From an uncultured Selenomonadales bacterium (lineage in GTDB: Bacteria > Bacillota > Negativicutes > Acidaminococcales > Acidaminococcaceae), in NCBI GenBank assembly GCA_900314855.1, contig OMWZ01000002.1, forward strand, positions 60,591-124,590: 64,000 nt of DNA. The letters run 5' to 3'. The position numbers and the translations under genes were made by a program. Of this stretch, positions 24,502 to 33,850 are shown one piece after another. The first letter of the stretch is position 1, and every line of letters starts with the position of its first letter. The notes beneath the pieces are model-generated. The model was not told the DNA's origin and did no database searches. It was given only the letters and a program-made list of their open reading frames with translations.

Positions 24502-26196
24502 ATGCCGGAAAAAAAGTATTCCATGTGGTCTTTGAAGTGGGATGAGTTCCATAAAATCCTGCGGGACCCTATCTTGCTTTCCACCATCATCCTCGTGGCC
24601 ATCTCCCTGCTGATTTTCATCGTCTGGCCCCTGTATGACGTCCTGAAGGAAAGCTTCCTGGACGGCAAGGGCAGCCTGACGCTGGAGTATTACTTCGAAG
24701 CCCTGAGCCACCAGGAGAATATCGATGTCTTGATCAATACCGTCGTGCTGGGCTTATTCGTAAGCTTCTTTTCCACAGCCATCGGCTTTATCTTCGCATA
24801 CGTCGACGCCTACCTGAAAATCCCCTTCAAGAGGCTGTTCAAACTGATCGCCATCCTGCCGATCATTTCCCCGCCTTTTGCCCTGGCCATGTCCTTCATC
24901 ATGCTCTTTGGCCAGCAAGGGTTCGTGTCCAAGGTCCTTCTGGGCATCCAGAACTCGAACGTCTACGGGTTCCGCGGCCTGGCCGTCGTCCAGATCCTGA
25001 CCTTCTTCCCCATCGCCTACCTTGTGCTGGCAGGCCTGCTGAAGCAGATTGACCCGTCCATGGAGGAGGCGGCGCGCAATTTGGGCGCGTCCCGCTGGCA
25101 GACGTTCCGCACGGTTCTCCTGCCGCTGCTGAAACCGGGGATTGCCAACAGCTTCCTGCTGGTCTTCATCCAGACCGTGGCCGACTTCGGGAACCCCATG
25201 GTCATCGGCGGCAACTTCAACACCCTGGCGGCCCAAGTCTACCTGCAGGCCATGGGCAACTACAACCTGAAGGTCGGCACGGCCCTGGCAACCATCCTCT
25301 TGTCCCTGTCGATTCTCATGTTCGTCCTCCAGAAATACTGGCTGGGCAACAAATCCTACGTCACCCTGACCGGCAAGCCTTCCCGTATCCGCGCCATGAT
25401 TACCGACAAGGCGATCATCGCGGCCATCGGGATTCCCTGCCTGCTCATCTCCCTGTTCATCCTCGTCCTCTACGCCCTGATTCCCTTCGGCAGCTTCGTC
25501 AATCTGTGGGGGATTGATTACACCTTTACCCTGCGGCATTACGAATATGTCTGGAACCTCGGCGCCAAACCGATTTGGGATACGACAGAACTGTCCCTCA
25601 TCTCCATGCCGATCACGGGCATCCTGGGCATGGTCATCGCGTACCTTATCGTCCGGAAACGTTTCTTCGGCCGCGGCATGATCGAGTTCGTCTCCCTCCT
25701 GTCCCTGGCCATTCCCGGCACGGTCATCGGCATGGGCTATGTCCTGGCCTACAACGAGCCTCCCCTGGTCCTGACGGGCACGGGCATCATCATCGTCCTG
25801 TCCTTCGTCTTCCGCAGCATGCCGGTCGGCATCCGCGCCGGCGTCGCCTCGCTGCAGCAGATCGACCCGGCCATCGAGGAAGCGGCCTATGACTTGGGGG
25901 CCAGTAGCTTCAAGGTCTTCCATTCCGTCACGATCCCGCTGATCAAATCGGCCTTTTTCAGCGGCCTCGTCTACAGCTTTGTTCGCAGCATGACGGCGGT
26001 CAGCGCGGTCATCTTCCTGGTCAGCGCCAACGTCAATTTGTTGACCGTGGCCATCATGAGTCAGGTCGACGTCGGCCGTCTCGGCGTCGCTGCCGCGTAT
26101 TCCACCGTCTTGATTGCCATCGTGCTCATCGTCGTCTCCATTTTGCTGGCGATCCTGAGCCGAATGGGTGTCAGCATTAAGAGTGTCGAAGGATAA
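24502..26196 (+). CDS. ABC importer permease, FbpB type (two fused membrane halves)
   Basis: A 564-residue permease with about 12 membrane spans and two BPD_transp_1 halves. Each half has its own EAA loop: EEAARNLGASRWQTFRTVLLP (about residues 190-210) and EEAAYDLGASSFKVFHSVTIP (about 465-485). The fused arrangement is typical of FbpB/AfuB iron(III) and related importers. RBS AAGGAG precedes the ATG by about 11 nt. It sits between its binding protein and ATPase. Confidence 0.92.
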   Translation: MPEKKYSMWSLKWDEFHKILRDPILLSTIILVAISLLIFIVWPLYDVLKESFLDGKGSLTLEYYFEALSHQENIDVLINTVVLGLFVSFFSTAIGFIFAYVDAYLKIPFKRLFKLIAILPIISPPFALAMSFIMLFGQQGFVSKVLLGIQNSNVYGFRGLAVVQILTFFPIAYLVLAGLLKQIDPSMEEAARNLGASRWQTFRTVLLPLLKPGIANSFLLVFIQTVADFGNPMVIGGNFNTLAAQVYLQAMGNYNLKVGTALATILLSLSILMFVLQKYWLGNKSYVTLTGKPSRIRAMITDKAIIAAIGIPCLLISLFILVLYALIPFGSFVNLWGIDYTFTLRHYEYVWNLGAKPIWDTTELSLISMPITGILGMVIAYLIVRKRFFGRGMIEFVSLLSLAIPGTVIGMGYVLAYNEPPLVLTGTGIIIVLSFVFRSMPVGIRAGVASLQQIDPAIEEAAYDLGASSFKVFHSVTIPLIKSAFFSGLVYSFVRSMTAVSAVIFLVSANVNLLTVAIMSQVDVGRLGVAAAYSTVLIAIVLIVVSILLAILSRMGVSIKSVEG

Positions 26197-26213
26197 GGAG
26201 GACACAACGTCAA

Positions 26214-27302
26214 ATGGCAAAAGAATCCGCAAGTGTAAGAATAGAGCACCTGAAAAAAGTGTATCCCGGCATTGACGGCAAGCCCGTCGAGGCCGTCAAG
26301 GAAGTGGACCTGCGCATCGAGCCAGGCCAGTTCATTACCCTGCTCGGCCCGTCGGGCTGCGGCAAGACGACCATCCTGCGCATGGTCGCCGGCTTTGAAA
26401 TCCCCACGGCCGGCGACATCTATATCGGGGACACGCGCGTCAACAGCCTGACGCCGGACAAACGTGATACGGCCATGGTCTTCCAGAGCTACGCCCTCTT
26501 CCCCCACCTGAATTTGTTCGACAACGTGGCCTACGGCCTGAAAATCAAAAAGCTGCCGAAGGACGAAATCAAGCGGAAAGTCGACAACATCATGGCCATG
26601 GTCGGGCTGGAAGGCTTTGGCAACCGCGCGCCGAACCAGCTGTCCGGCGGCCAGCAGCAGCGTGTGGCCCTGGCCCGCGCCCTGGTCATGGAACCGTCGG
26701 TCCTGCTCTTTGATGAACCCCTGTCCAACCTCGACGCCAAGCTGCGCGTCTATATGCGCAACGAAATCCACAAAATCCAGCGCAAGGTCGGCATCACGTC
26801 CATCTATGTCACCCATGACCAGTCCGAAGCCATGAGCCTGTCGGACAAGGTCATTATCATGAACGCGGGCCATGTGGAACAGATCGGTTCGCCCCTGGAA
26901 GTCTACTTGACGCCGGCGACGGAATTTGTCGCCGACTTCATCGGCATCGCCAACATCCTCCCCTGCCGGGTCCTGGAAAACACGGGGTCCTCCGTCACCG
27001 TCGACGTACTGGGTATTCCCTGCACCAAGGCCGTAACCGGATCGGCGCTCCAGGTCGGCGAAGAAGTCAAAATCGTCGCCCGCCCCGAATCCCTGGGCCT
27101 GGGCCGCGAGGGAGATATTCCCTGCAAGGTCGTTTCGTCCATCTTCATGGGCGAGTCGCAGGACTACGTCGTCGCTGTGGGCGACCGGGAAATCAAGGTC
27201 AAGGTCTACAACCCCATGATCCATGAGACGTATCACGAAGGCGAGGAAATCTTCCTGAACCTCCAGAAAGACTCCCTCCACCTGATTCCGAAAAAAGCAT
27301 AA
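26214..27302 (+). CDS. ABC importer ATP-binding protein, FbpC/PotA type
   Basis: A 362-residue ATPase. Walker A LLGPSGCGKTT, Q-loop VFQSYALFPH, signature LSGGQQQRVALARAL, Walker B VLLFDEPLSNLDAKLR and H-loop YVTHDQSEA are all intact. A C-terminal TOBE-like domain (about residues 250-360) contains GEEVKIVARPESL. It energises the preceding permease. It starts 17 nt after the permease stop, with AAGGAGG 11 nt upstream. Confidence 0.94.
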   Translation: MAKESASVRIEHLKKVYPGIDGKPVEAVKEVDLRIEPGQFITLLGPSGCGKTTILRMVAGFEIPTAGDIYIGDTRVNSLTPDKRDTAMVFQSYALFPHLNLFDNVAYGLKIKKLPKDEIKRKVDNIMAMVGLEGFGNRAPNQLSGGQQQRVALARALVMEPSVLLFDEPLSNLDAKLRVYMRNEIHKIQRKVGITSIYVTHDQSEAMSLSDKVIIMNAGHVEQIGSPLEVYLTPATEFVADFIGIANILPCRVLENTGSSVTVDVLGIPCTKAVTGSALQVGEEVKIVARPESLGLGREGDIPCKVVSSIFMGESQDYVVAVGDREIKVKVYNPMIHETYHEGEEIFLNLQKDSLHLIPKKA

Positions 27303-27362
27303 CCAACACAAGGCGGCGTTTTTCCGGACCCTGGAAGAACGCCGTTCCTGCAAAGGAGTCCC

Positions 27363-28139
27363 ATGTTCCGCAGTATCCGGCACGTCCTGCTCCTCCCCCT
27401 CTTGGGGCTGGCGGCATGGTACCTTATTACAAAACTGCAAATCTTCAGTCCCTACTTGCTGCCCCCGCCGGCAGCCGTGTGGGACGCCTTCCGGGACAGC
27501 GTCGCCGACGGCACCTTATGGACCCACTTGGCCATCAGCCTGCAGCGTGTCTTTTTGGGCTTTTTCCTGTCCGCCGTCACCGCCATCCCGTTAGGAATCT
27601 TATGCGGCCGCAGCCGTCTTTTCTACACCTACGGCTGGTTCCTGCTGGAGTTTTTCCGGCACGTGCCGCCCCTGGCCGCCATTCCGCTCATCATCCTGTG
27701 GGCCGGCATCGGCGAACTTTCGAAACTGGTCATCATCTTCTGGGCGTGCTTTTTCCCGCTCTTCCTGAACACCCTGTCGGGAATCCGCGGCTGTGACCCC
27801 AAACTGGAAGAAGTGGGCCGCTCCCTGGGCTTTTCCGAAGGGCAGATTATCCGTTCCATCCAGCTGCCGGCGGCCCTGGACGCGATTGTCACGGGACTCC
27901 AGCTCTCCCTGGGCTACAGCTGGCGGGCCCTCATCGGGGCAGAACTCGTCGCCGCGTCGGCGGGCATCGGCTACCTGATCCTCGACGCCGAAGAGATGTC
28001 CCGGCCGGACCTGGTCCTCGTCGGTATTTTCTGCATCGGTGTCATCGGCACCCTGCTCGACTGGGGGTTCCTGTGGCTCGTGCGGCGCTGCCTGCCCTGG
28101 TATACCGTAAAGGAGGCCGCCCATGATCCGATTGACTGA
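27363..28139 (+). CDS. ABC importer permease, SsuC/TauC type
   Basis: A 258-residue permease with six predicted spans. The EAA-type loop reads EEVGRSLGFSEGQIIRSIQLPA. Segments such as FFRHVPPLAAIPLIILWAG and GYSWRALIGAELVAA place it with permeases for sulfonates, taurine, nitrate or thiamine precursors. AAAGGAG precedes the ATG. The stop overlaps the ATPase gene by 17 nt. Confidence 0.9.
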   Translation: MFRSIRHVLLLPLLGLAAWYLITKLQIFSPYLLPPPAAVWDAFRDSVADGTLWTHLAISLQRVFLGFFLSAVTAIPLGILCGRSRLFYTYGWFLLEFFRHVPPLAAIPLIILWAGIGELSKLVIIFWACFFPLFLNTLSGIRGCDPKLEEVGRSLGFSEGQIIRSIQLPAALDAIVTGLQLSLGYSWRALIGAELVAASAGIGYLILDAEEMSRPDLVLVGIFCIGVIGTLLDWGFLWLVRRCLPWYTVKEAAHDPID

Positions 28140-28869
28140 CGTCAGCAAGCGCTACGGCGGCAAGATGGCCCTCGCTCCCTTGTCGGTTTCCTTCGCGGAC
28201 CACAGTTTCACGTGCCTGGTCGGCAAAAGCGGCTGCGGCAAGACGACGCTCCTGCGTCTGCTCGCGGGCCTGGAGGAGAAAACGACGGGGCGCATCGAGG
28301 GACTTCCCCGCCGCGTGGCACCGGTCTTCCAGGAACCGCGGCTCATGCAATGGCTGACCGTAGCCCAGAACATCGCCTTCGCCGCGCGGGGCAATCCCGC
28401 CCTCTGGGGCAGCACCCCGCCGGACGGCACCGCGTCCCGCGCCGTAGCCCGGCACCCGAAGGTGGCGGGCCTGCTAGACCGTCTCGGCCTGTCCGGGGAC
28501 AGCGGCCTCTATCCGGCCCAGCTTTCCGGCGGCATGGCCCAGCGCGTCTCCCTGGGACGCACCCTCTTTTACGATCCAGAGCTCATCCTCATGGACGAGC
28601 CCTTCAGCGCCCTCGATTATTTTACCCGCCAGAACCTGCAGCGCATGCTGCTCCATCTGTTCCGGACGGAACGGAAGACCATCCTCTTCGTCACGCACGA
28701 CGTGGAGGAAGCCCTCCTTCTGGGCGACCGCATTCTCGTCCTCGACAAGGACGGCATCCGGGCCGATAGGCCCATCCTCCTACCGCGGCCCCGCCAAGCG
28801 ACAGATCCGGCCTTCCAGTCCCTGCGGCAGGAAATCCTGGAACTTCTTCTGGCCGGCGAAGCCTTATAG
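28123..28869 (+). CDS. ABC importer ATP-binding protein, SsuB/TauB type
   Basis: A 248-residue ATPase with Walker A LVGKSGCGKTTLLRLLAGL, signature LSGGMAQRVSLGRTL, Walker B LILMDEPFSALD and H-loop FVTHDVEEALLLGD. The start at 28123 lies inside the permease gene and is preceded by AAAGGAGG. Length fits SsuB/TauB without a regulatory extension. Confidence 0.92.
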   Translation: MIRLTDVSKRYGGKMALAPLSVSFADHSFTCLVGKSGCGKTTLLRLLAGLEEKTTGRIEGLPRRVAPVFQEPRLMQWLTVAQNIAFAARGNPALWGSTPPDGTASRAVARHPKVAGLLDRLGLSGDSGLYPAQLSGGMAQRVSLGRTLFYDPELILMDEPFSALDYFTRQNLQRMLLHLFRTERKTILFVTHDVEEALLLGDRILVLDKDGIRADRPILLPRPRQATDPAFQSLRQEILELLLAGEAL

Positions 28870-28923
28870 GCTGCTGTCGCGCAGCAGCCCTCCCCATCCC
28901 AAATCATTCTGAAAGGAGCCCTT

Positions 28924-29889
28924 ATGAAAAAACTCACCCTCTTTCTCCTCAGCCTCTTTACCCTGACGGCAATCCTGACGGGCTGCGGCGGCCAAAAAGC
29001 CGAAGCCCCCAAGGCGGCGCCGGTCAAGGAATTGCGCGTTACCTATGTCAAAGCGCCCTTGAACATCCCCAGCATCGTGGACAAGTTCAACGAAACGACG
29101 GTCAAGGCTTTTGAAAAAGACGGCACGAAGGTGACCTTCCCAGTCATCACGTCGGGAGCCAAACAGACGGAAGCCCTGGCTGCGGGAAGCCTGGATATCG
29201 CCAGCTGCCTCGGCGGCACGAGCGCCATCCTGGCCGCGTCCAACGGGGCCGACGTGAAAGTGGTCGGCATCTACAGCCGGGCGCCGAAAGCCTTCAACAT
29301 CATGGTTAAGGATCCGTCCCTCAAAACGGCGGCAGACCTGAAGGGCAAGTGGGTCGTCGGCCCAAAAGGCACGATCCTGCACCAGATCCTGGCGGCAGCC
29401 CTGGCCAAGGAAAAACTGACCCTGAATGACGTCCAGTTCCGGTCCCTCGGCATTCCGGCGTCGGTCAACGCCCTGCTGTCCGGGGAAGCCGACGCGGCCC
29501 TCGTGGCCGGGGCGGACGTACTCCGCGCCCAGCGCGCCGGTGCCCGTGTCCTCGCCAACGGCGAAGGCCTGGTCGACGCCACCATCGTCATCGGTGTGAG
29601 CGGCAAATTCCTGAAGGAACATCCCGACGTGGTCCGCAAATATCTGGCCCTCCACCAGGACAACCTCCGCTTCCTGAAAGAACAGCAGGCCAAGGCTTAC
29701 GAGTTCACGGCCAAGGAAACGGGCCTCTCCGTAGACGACGTCAAGTTGATGGCCCCCTGGTACGACTTCTCCACGGCCATTACGGACAAGGATATCAAAG
29801 ACCTGGAAGAAACGCAGGAATTCCTTCTGGCCAACGGCATGCAGAAAAACAAGATCGACATCAAATCCATGCTGGCCGAAGTCAAATAA
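28924..29889 (+). CDS. ABC importer substrate-binding lipoprotein, SsuA/TauA type
   Basis: A 321-residue NMT1/SsuA-like binding protein. The signal peptide ends in ILTGC (Cys about 21). The fold signatures are VTSGAKQTEALAAGSLDI-type (ITSGAKQTEALAAGSLD), TAADLKGKWVVGPKGT and VNALLSGEADAALV. Aliphatic sulfonates, taurine or a thiamine precursor are possible ligands; no desulfonation gene (ssuD, tauD) is nearby, so the substrate stays open. It is last in the operon, unlike most ssu operons, and is followed by a strong terminator. Confidence 0.88.
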   Translation: MKKLTLFLLSLFTLTAILTGCGGQKAEAPKAAPVKELRVTYVKAPLNIPSIVDKFNETTVKAFEKDGTKVTFPVITSGAKQTEALAAGSLDIASCLGGTSAILAASNGADVKVVGIYSRAPKAFNIMVKDPSLKTAADLKGKWVVGPKGTILHQILAAALAKEKLTLNDVQFRSLGIPASVNALLSGEADAALVAGADVLRAQRAGARVLANGEGLVDATIVIGVSGKFLKEHPDVVRKYLALHQDNLRFLKEQQAKAYEFTAKETGLSVDDVKLMAPWYDFSTAITDKDIKDLEETQEFLLANGMQKNKIDIKSMLAEVK

Positions 29890-29915
29890 GGTCACGTCCT
29901 GCCCAAAGGCATACG

Positions 29916-29947
29916 AAAAGGGAGTTGCGAACGCAACTCCCTTTTTT
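29916..29947. terminator. Bidirectional terminator after the second ABC importer
   Basis: GGGAGTTGCG (29920-29929) and CGCAACTCCC (29932-29941) form a 10-bp perfect stem, followed by TTTTTT on plus and preceded by AAAA on plus. It serves the importer and the convergent GTPase operon. Confidence 0.85.
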
Positions 29948-29988
29948 GGTTCCCTTTCTTCGTTTCCCTTTCGGCTTCCCGCCGGGTC

Positions 29989-31137
29989 TCAGCCGTTTCC
30001 GCCGTCCAGGCTGGTGAGGAGGAGGCGGGCCGTCCGATCGACGCGTTCCTTCAGGTTTTCCCGAATGGAGCGGCCGGAACGGAAGAGTCCTGCCACCAGG
30101 TCCACAGCCGTTGAGACCGTTCCCCGGCTGTAGTGGTAACCGCCGACGCAAGTCACACGCCGGAAGGGCGGACGCCACCGCTTGTCCAGTTTTTCGTTGC
30201 CGCCGGCGGCCAGATACTTCTCCGCCTCGGCTTCGAGCCGATTTCCGTCGGCGTCGATAGCGCCAAACGTATTCAGGAGATCATAGTTGATGAGGTCGAC
30301 CAGTTCCTTGGCAGAATTGTTGTTCCACCAAAAGGAGAGTCGCCCCGTCTCGGCGAGGATGCGCGACCGTTCCGCCCAGGCTTCGATTTTCCGCCGCACG
30401 TTGGCCTTGTAGATGGCCGGCAGGCGGCGCCGGATGTCATCGGCCAGGCTGTACGCCGCCGCGGCGAGGATTTCCGACCGGCCGGACCGCGTCACCGTGT
30501 CGCCGCCCAGGGTTTCCCCGGCCACGGAAACGGCCGGCAGGACAGGAATGTCCCCGGCTCCGGGCAGAGCCTGTTCCAGCCGCTGCCGCAGGTATTCCGT
30601 CATGCCCCGGATCTTTTCCTCCTTGCGGAAGCCCGGTTCGGCATTCGTCAGGATGATCAGGACCTTGCTGCCCATGCGAAGCAAGGGCACGATGATGTCG
30701 TCCACTTCCACGTCTTCGATGCGGGCCGTGTTGGCCGAAAAGCAATAATAGACGGCGTGAAACCATTCGTCCATGCGGGGCGACGTGTTCCGTTTGCCCA
30801 CCAGGGCCAGGACATCCTGACGCCATTCCGGCAGGGAATCCGCCTCCAATCCCCAGGAATCGAAAATATGATACGCCGTCCCTGCGCGGACGAAGACGCT
30901 TTCATGGATTCCCTTCCCGGTCTTCGGCAGACCCGCCCCGACGGGCAGGTCCAGGCCGTAGAGATAGTTCAGGAGGGCCGTTTTGCCCGTGCCGGTCTTG
31001 CCCAGGACGAGGATGTTGCGCACCAGGTCACCCCGGCGCAGGGCGTCGGGCGTCACGGTCCGGCTTTCCCGTTCCCGGTCCGGCGTCTGGAGGACGCGGG
31101 GCCGCCGGCGGTTCCGGGCCCAAGTTTGTTTCCCCAT
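29989..31137 (-). CDS. Uncharacterised P-loop GTPase (second of a GTPase pair)
   Basis: A 382-residue protein with a G1 loop LGKTGTGKTALLNYL (about residues 43-57), a DSWG in the G3 position and LTNAE where G4 (NKxD) is expected, so guanine specificity is uncertain. The C-terminal 130 residues are unlike known domains I can name, and contain AVDLVAGLFRSGRS. The N-terminus is Arg-rich. The ATG at 31137 follows AGGAGG; the longer frame is not supported. It lies 57 nt after the gene at 31195 and is surely cotranscribed with it. Function unknown. Confidence 0.7.
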   Translation of the reverse strand: MGKQTWARNRRRPRVLQTPDRERESRTVTPDALRRGDLVRNILVLGKTGTGKTALLNYLYGLDLPVGAGLPKTGKGIHESVFVRAGTAYHIFDSWGLEADSLPEWRQDVLALVGKRNTSPRMDEWFHAVYYCFSANTARIEDVEVDDIIVPLLRMGSKVLIILTNAEPGFRKEEKIRGMTEYLRQRLEQALPGAGDIPVLPAVSVAGETLGGDTVTRSGRSEILAAAAYSLADDIRRRLPAIYKANVRRKIEAWAERSRILAETGRLSFWWNNNSAKELVDLINYDLLNTFGAIDADGNRLEAEAEKYLAAGGNEKLDKRWRPPFRRVTCVGGYHYSRGTVSTAVDLVAGLFRSGRSIRENLKERVDRTARLLLTSLDGGNG

Positions 31138-31194
31138 GGCAGGCCTCCTGTTTCGCTGCGGCCTGCGCCACCCCGGGGCGGCGCGGGCCACGCT

Positions 31195-32325
31195 TCATTT
31201 CTGTTTCATATATTTATCGACGAGCTTCATCAGCACATCGACGGCAAAGGCCGACGTGAAATCCACCTTTTCCCCATCGGCCATCTTGAGGGCCGCCTTG
31301 TAGCAGACCTCGTTGATGGCGTGACCGAAGGCGTACGTGAAAGACGTAGCGATGCCGCTGTTAATGACGGCGGACGCCATGGTGCCGGCGCCGGGAACCA
31401 GTTTCAGCAGGGACCGGGAAAAGACACGGCCTGTATTGGCAATGACGACGTTGACGAAAACATCTTTGATTTTGTCCGTACCGCGGCTAATGCCCCAGAA
31501 GTTGAACAAATGCGTCGCCATGGTCGTCTGGATGGCTACGAGGACCGCCGAATCGGTCATGGGCAGGGGGCAGACGACGGCGCCTGCCGCGGCGACCACA
31601 TAGCGCTGGACGAGCTTGTCGGCCTGCCTGCGTTTGATGCGCACTTCCTTGCCCAGGGCCTGGGCGAGGGCCAGTTCCATACCGCTTTCCAAGTGGTCCA
31701 TGGACCAGTCCAGAAGGCCGTCCCACGCGACGGCTCCCTCGGGAACGCGGGGATCCAGGGACACGGCGAAGACGGACAAGTCCGGTACCTTCTTCGCCAG
31801 GGTTTCCCGCAATTCCTTCAGCTCCACCACCGTGGCGGCGTCAATCTGCGTCAGGACGACACAGACCTTGGCCAGGCCGTTCAGTGCGCCCAACAGGTCC
31901 AAATCCATGGGCGTCACGCGCTTGTTGGCCGCGGAAATGCAGTACCAGACCAGATGGATGTGCCGGGCTACGTCGTCCGATTCGTTGGCTTCCTTGACGA
32001 AACCGATGACCTCTTTATAGAACTGCTGGGCTTTGGCGTCGCCGATTTCATAGCCCCGCGTGTCATAGAGGACCACGTCGTGCTGTTCCGGCTCGTAGCG
32101 GGTCACACGGTCCGTCACAGGCTTGCCGTTCCCTTCGGCGGCGACTTCCATGCCGAAAAGGTGGTTGATCAGGCTCGACTTGCCCACGCCCGTCGCGCCG
32201 GCCACGAGGATACCCGGCTTTTTGACGGTCTTGTGGATCCGGCGCAAGACCTGGTCATAGTCGAAATACTGCAATTTATCGATCAGGGTGAATACGGTTT
32301 CCTGCTTCCATTTGTCCGTAATCAT
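31195..32325 (-). CDS. GTPase with C-terminal DUF697 membrane domain
   Basis: A 376-residue Era/EngA-like GTPase. G1 is VAGATGVGKSSLINHLFG, G3 is YDTRGYEIGD and G4 is LTQID. The C-terminal half (about residues 240-370) is a DUF697-like region with hydrophobic segments (VVAAAGAVVCPLPMTDS, VNVVIANTG, LLKLVPGAGTMASAVINSG), as in YcjF-type proteins, and probably attaches to the membrane. AGGAGG-type RBS precedes ATG 32325. First gene of a two-GTPase operon. The role is not known for the family. Confidence 0.83.
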   Translation of the reverse strand: MITDKWKQETVFTLIDKLQYFDYDQVLRRIHKTVKKPGILVAGATGVGKSSLINHLFGMEVAAEGNGKPVTDRVTRYEPEQHDVVLYDTRGYEIGDAKAQQFYKEVIGFVKEANESDDVARHIHLVWYCISAANKRVTPMDLDLLGALNGLAKVCVVLTQIDAATVVELKELRETLAKKVPDLSVFAVSLDPRVPEGAVAWDGLLDWSMDHLESGMELALAQALGKEVRIKRRQADKLVQRYVVAAAGAVVCPLPMTDSAVLVAIQTTMATHLFNFWGISRGTDKIKDVFVNVVIANTGRVFSRSLLKLVPGAGTMASAVINSGIATSFTYAFGHAINEVCYKAALKMADGEKVDFTSAFAVDVLMKLVDKYMKQK

Positions 32326-32413
32326 AGACTTTCCTCCATAACGCGGCTGGATACGGCTCTTGACGCGGCGGCCGCCGCCGGTTGGCGCAAGGGTTCCGCT
32401 TTCTTACGCTATC

Positions 32414-32422
32414 ATTATACCA
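32414..32422 (-). promoter_or_regulatory. Extended -10 promoter of the GTPase pair
   Basis: On the minus strand TGG precedes TATAAT (32414-32419), with a weak -35. The leader would be about 80 nt. Confidence 0.45.
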
Positions 32423-32497
32423 TGTTTTGCGGCGCCGTGCGGGACGATCCCAACGGAGGCCGCCACACACCGGGACAGCGCGAAGGACCGGAATCCC

Positions 32498-33001
32498 TCA
32501 AAGGGGTACTTTCCCGAGTACCAGGGCTGCCATCCAGAGGGCCCCGACGAGACTGCCGCCGCCGGCCAGGCGGACGGACAGGGACTGGGCACGCCCCAGC
32601 AGGCAGAGGCCTGCCGCCGCCAGGGCCGCGCTGCAGGCCAAAAAATCCCGTCCCAGGGTGAAGGGCTGCTGCCAATCGAGGAGGACGTAGCACAAGGCAG
32701 CCGCCAGGGCGGCGCAAAGGGACACCGGGCCAGGTCGAAACGCCCGGATTCGGCGGGAGGCTTTCTCCCGTGTCCCTTGAAGCCAGAGCAGCAGGAGAGA
32801 GGGGGCACAGACCAAGACGAAAAACACGGCCATCCAGGGCAGGACCCGCAAGCTTTCCACGCCGTCGGAAGCCCGGAACAGGACGGCGTTCCAAAAGAGG
32901 CACAGGGCCTGGAAGCCGTACGCATAGAGCATAGCCCGCGGCGTGGCGGCGCGGGTCAGGGCCAGGATGGCCAAGACCCACAATAACAACAGGTATTCCA
33001 T
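32498..33001 (-). CDS. HyfE/NuoK-like membrane protein
   Basis: A 167-residue membrane protein with about five spans. The N-terminal pattern, short helices followed by LYAYGFQALCLFWNAVLF, resembles the E subunit (HyfE) of hydrogenase-4-type complexes. This is a weak, pattern-level similarity. It is the last gene of a four-gene operon and starts 12 nt after the NuoH-like gene. No catalytic hydrogenase subunit is nearby. Confidence 0.5.
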   Translation of the reverse strand: MEYLLLLWVLAILALTRAATPRAMLYAYGFQALCLFWNAVLFRASDGVESLRVLPWMAVFFVLVCAPSLLLLWLQGTREKASRRIRAFRPGPVSLCAALAAALCYVLLDWQQPFTLGRDFLACSAALAAAGLCLLGRAQSLSVRLAGGGSLVGALWMAALVLGKVPL

Positions 33002-33013
33002 GGGAGACCTCCC

Positions 33014-33850
33014 TTATTGCGCTAAAATCGACAAGAACAACAAGATGGGCGCGGCAGCCAGGACGGCGCGGCGGTGGAAAAGGCGGAACCGGCCTGTCAC
33101 CGCCAGGACGACGGCCAGGAGCAAGGCCGCTGCCAGGGCCCGCGGGCCCGACGGAAGCGGCAGGGGAAAGAAGAGTTCCGCGAAAAGCATCAGCAGGACG
33201 AGAACCTGTAGGACTTTCGCCAGGGCGCCCCAGAACGGCAGCGCCGTGCCGTCCCTCCCCATCAGGGCGCGCCGGCAGCCTTCCCCGGCCGCGAGGACCA
33301 GGCAGAAAAAGCCCAGAGCCGCCAGCTCCGTCCAGCCCGTGAACCAGGTGCCGCGAAACAGGAAGGTGACATCGGGCAACATGGTCGCCATGGCATGGAA
33401 CCCGCGGCTGGCCACGGCCAGGAACAACGAGGCCGCCACGAGCGGCGCCTCGCCGCAGGCCCGTTTCCAGGCCGAACCGCCTGTGGAAGGCCCCGTCGTG
33501 TCCGCTGCCGGGTCCCCTTCCCCGCCGCCGTAAAGCAGGGACAGGAACGCCGATGCCAGCAGGAGGCAAACCAGAAGGACGAAATCGCCGAAGGTGATTT
33601 TGGCGCCCAAAAAGCCAGGCACCATCGAAGCAGCGAGAAAGACGCACACGAAGGATGCCGTGTCCCCCAGGGGCAGGCCATGGAACCGGGCCGCCCCGAG
33701 CTTTTCATAGAGAAAAAACACACTGGGCGCGGGACCGGGCCGTCCCAGGCTGGCAAGACGGTACACCAGGCCCAGGAGGAGCGGTGCCGCCAACGTCAGA
33801 GCCAGGGCCTGCGCAAGGCCCACGCCAATATTGATCAAGAGAAACTTCAC
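33014..33850 (-). CDS. HycD/HyfC (NuoH)-like membrane protein
   Basis: A 278-residue protein with about seven spans. VYRLASLGRPGPAPSVFFLYEKL resembles the GPS-containing loop that follows helix 1 in HycD/HyfC/NuoH, and CGEAPLVAASLFLAVA stands where the family has the RELxL-VEP segment. Charged residues important for proton transfer appear reduced. The start overlaps the previous gene by 4 nt. The call is by pattern only. Confidence 0.5.
   Translation of the reverse strand: MKFLLINIGVGLAQALALTLAAPLLLGLVYRLASLGRPGPAPSVFFLYEKLGAARFHGLPLGDTASFVCVFLAASMVPGFLGAKITFGDFVLLVCLLLASAFLSLLYGGGEGDPAADTTGPSTGGSAWKRACGEAPLVAASLFLAVASRGFHAMATMLPDVTFLFRGTWFTGWTELAALGFFCLVLAAGEGCRRALMGRDGTALPFWGALAKVLQVLVLLMLFAELFFPLPLPSGPRALAAALLLAVVLAVTGRFRLFHRRAVLAAAPILLFLSILAQ

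Noticed and set aside
30133..32661. 842-codon open frame opposite the GTPase pair
   Set aside because: The minus-strand genes carry intact P-loops and RBSs, while this frame has shadow composition and no motif.
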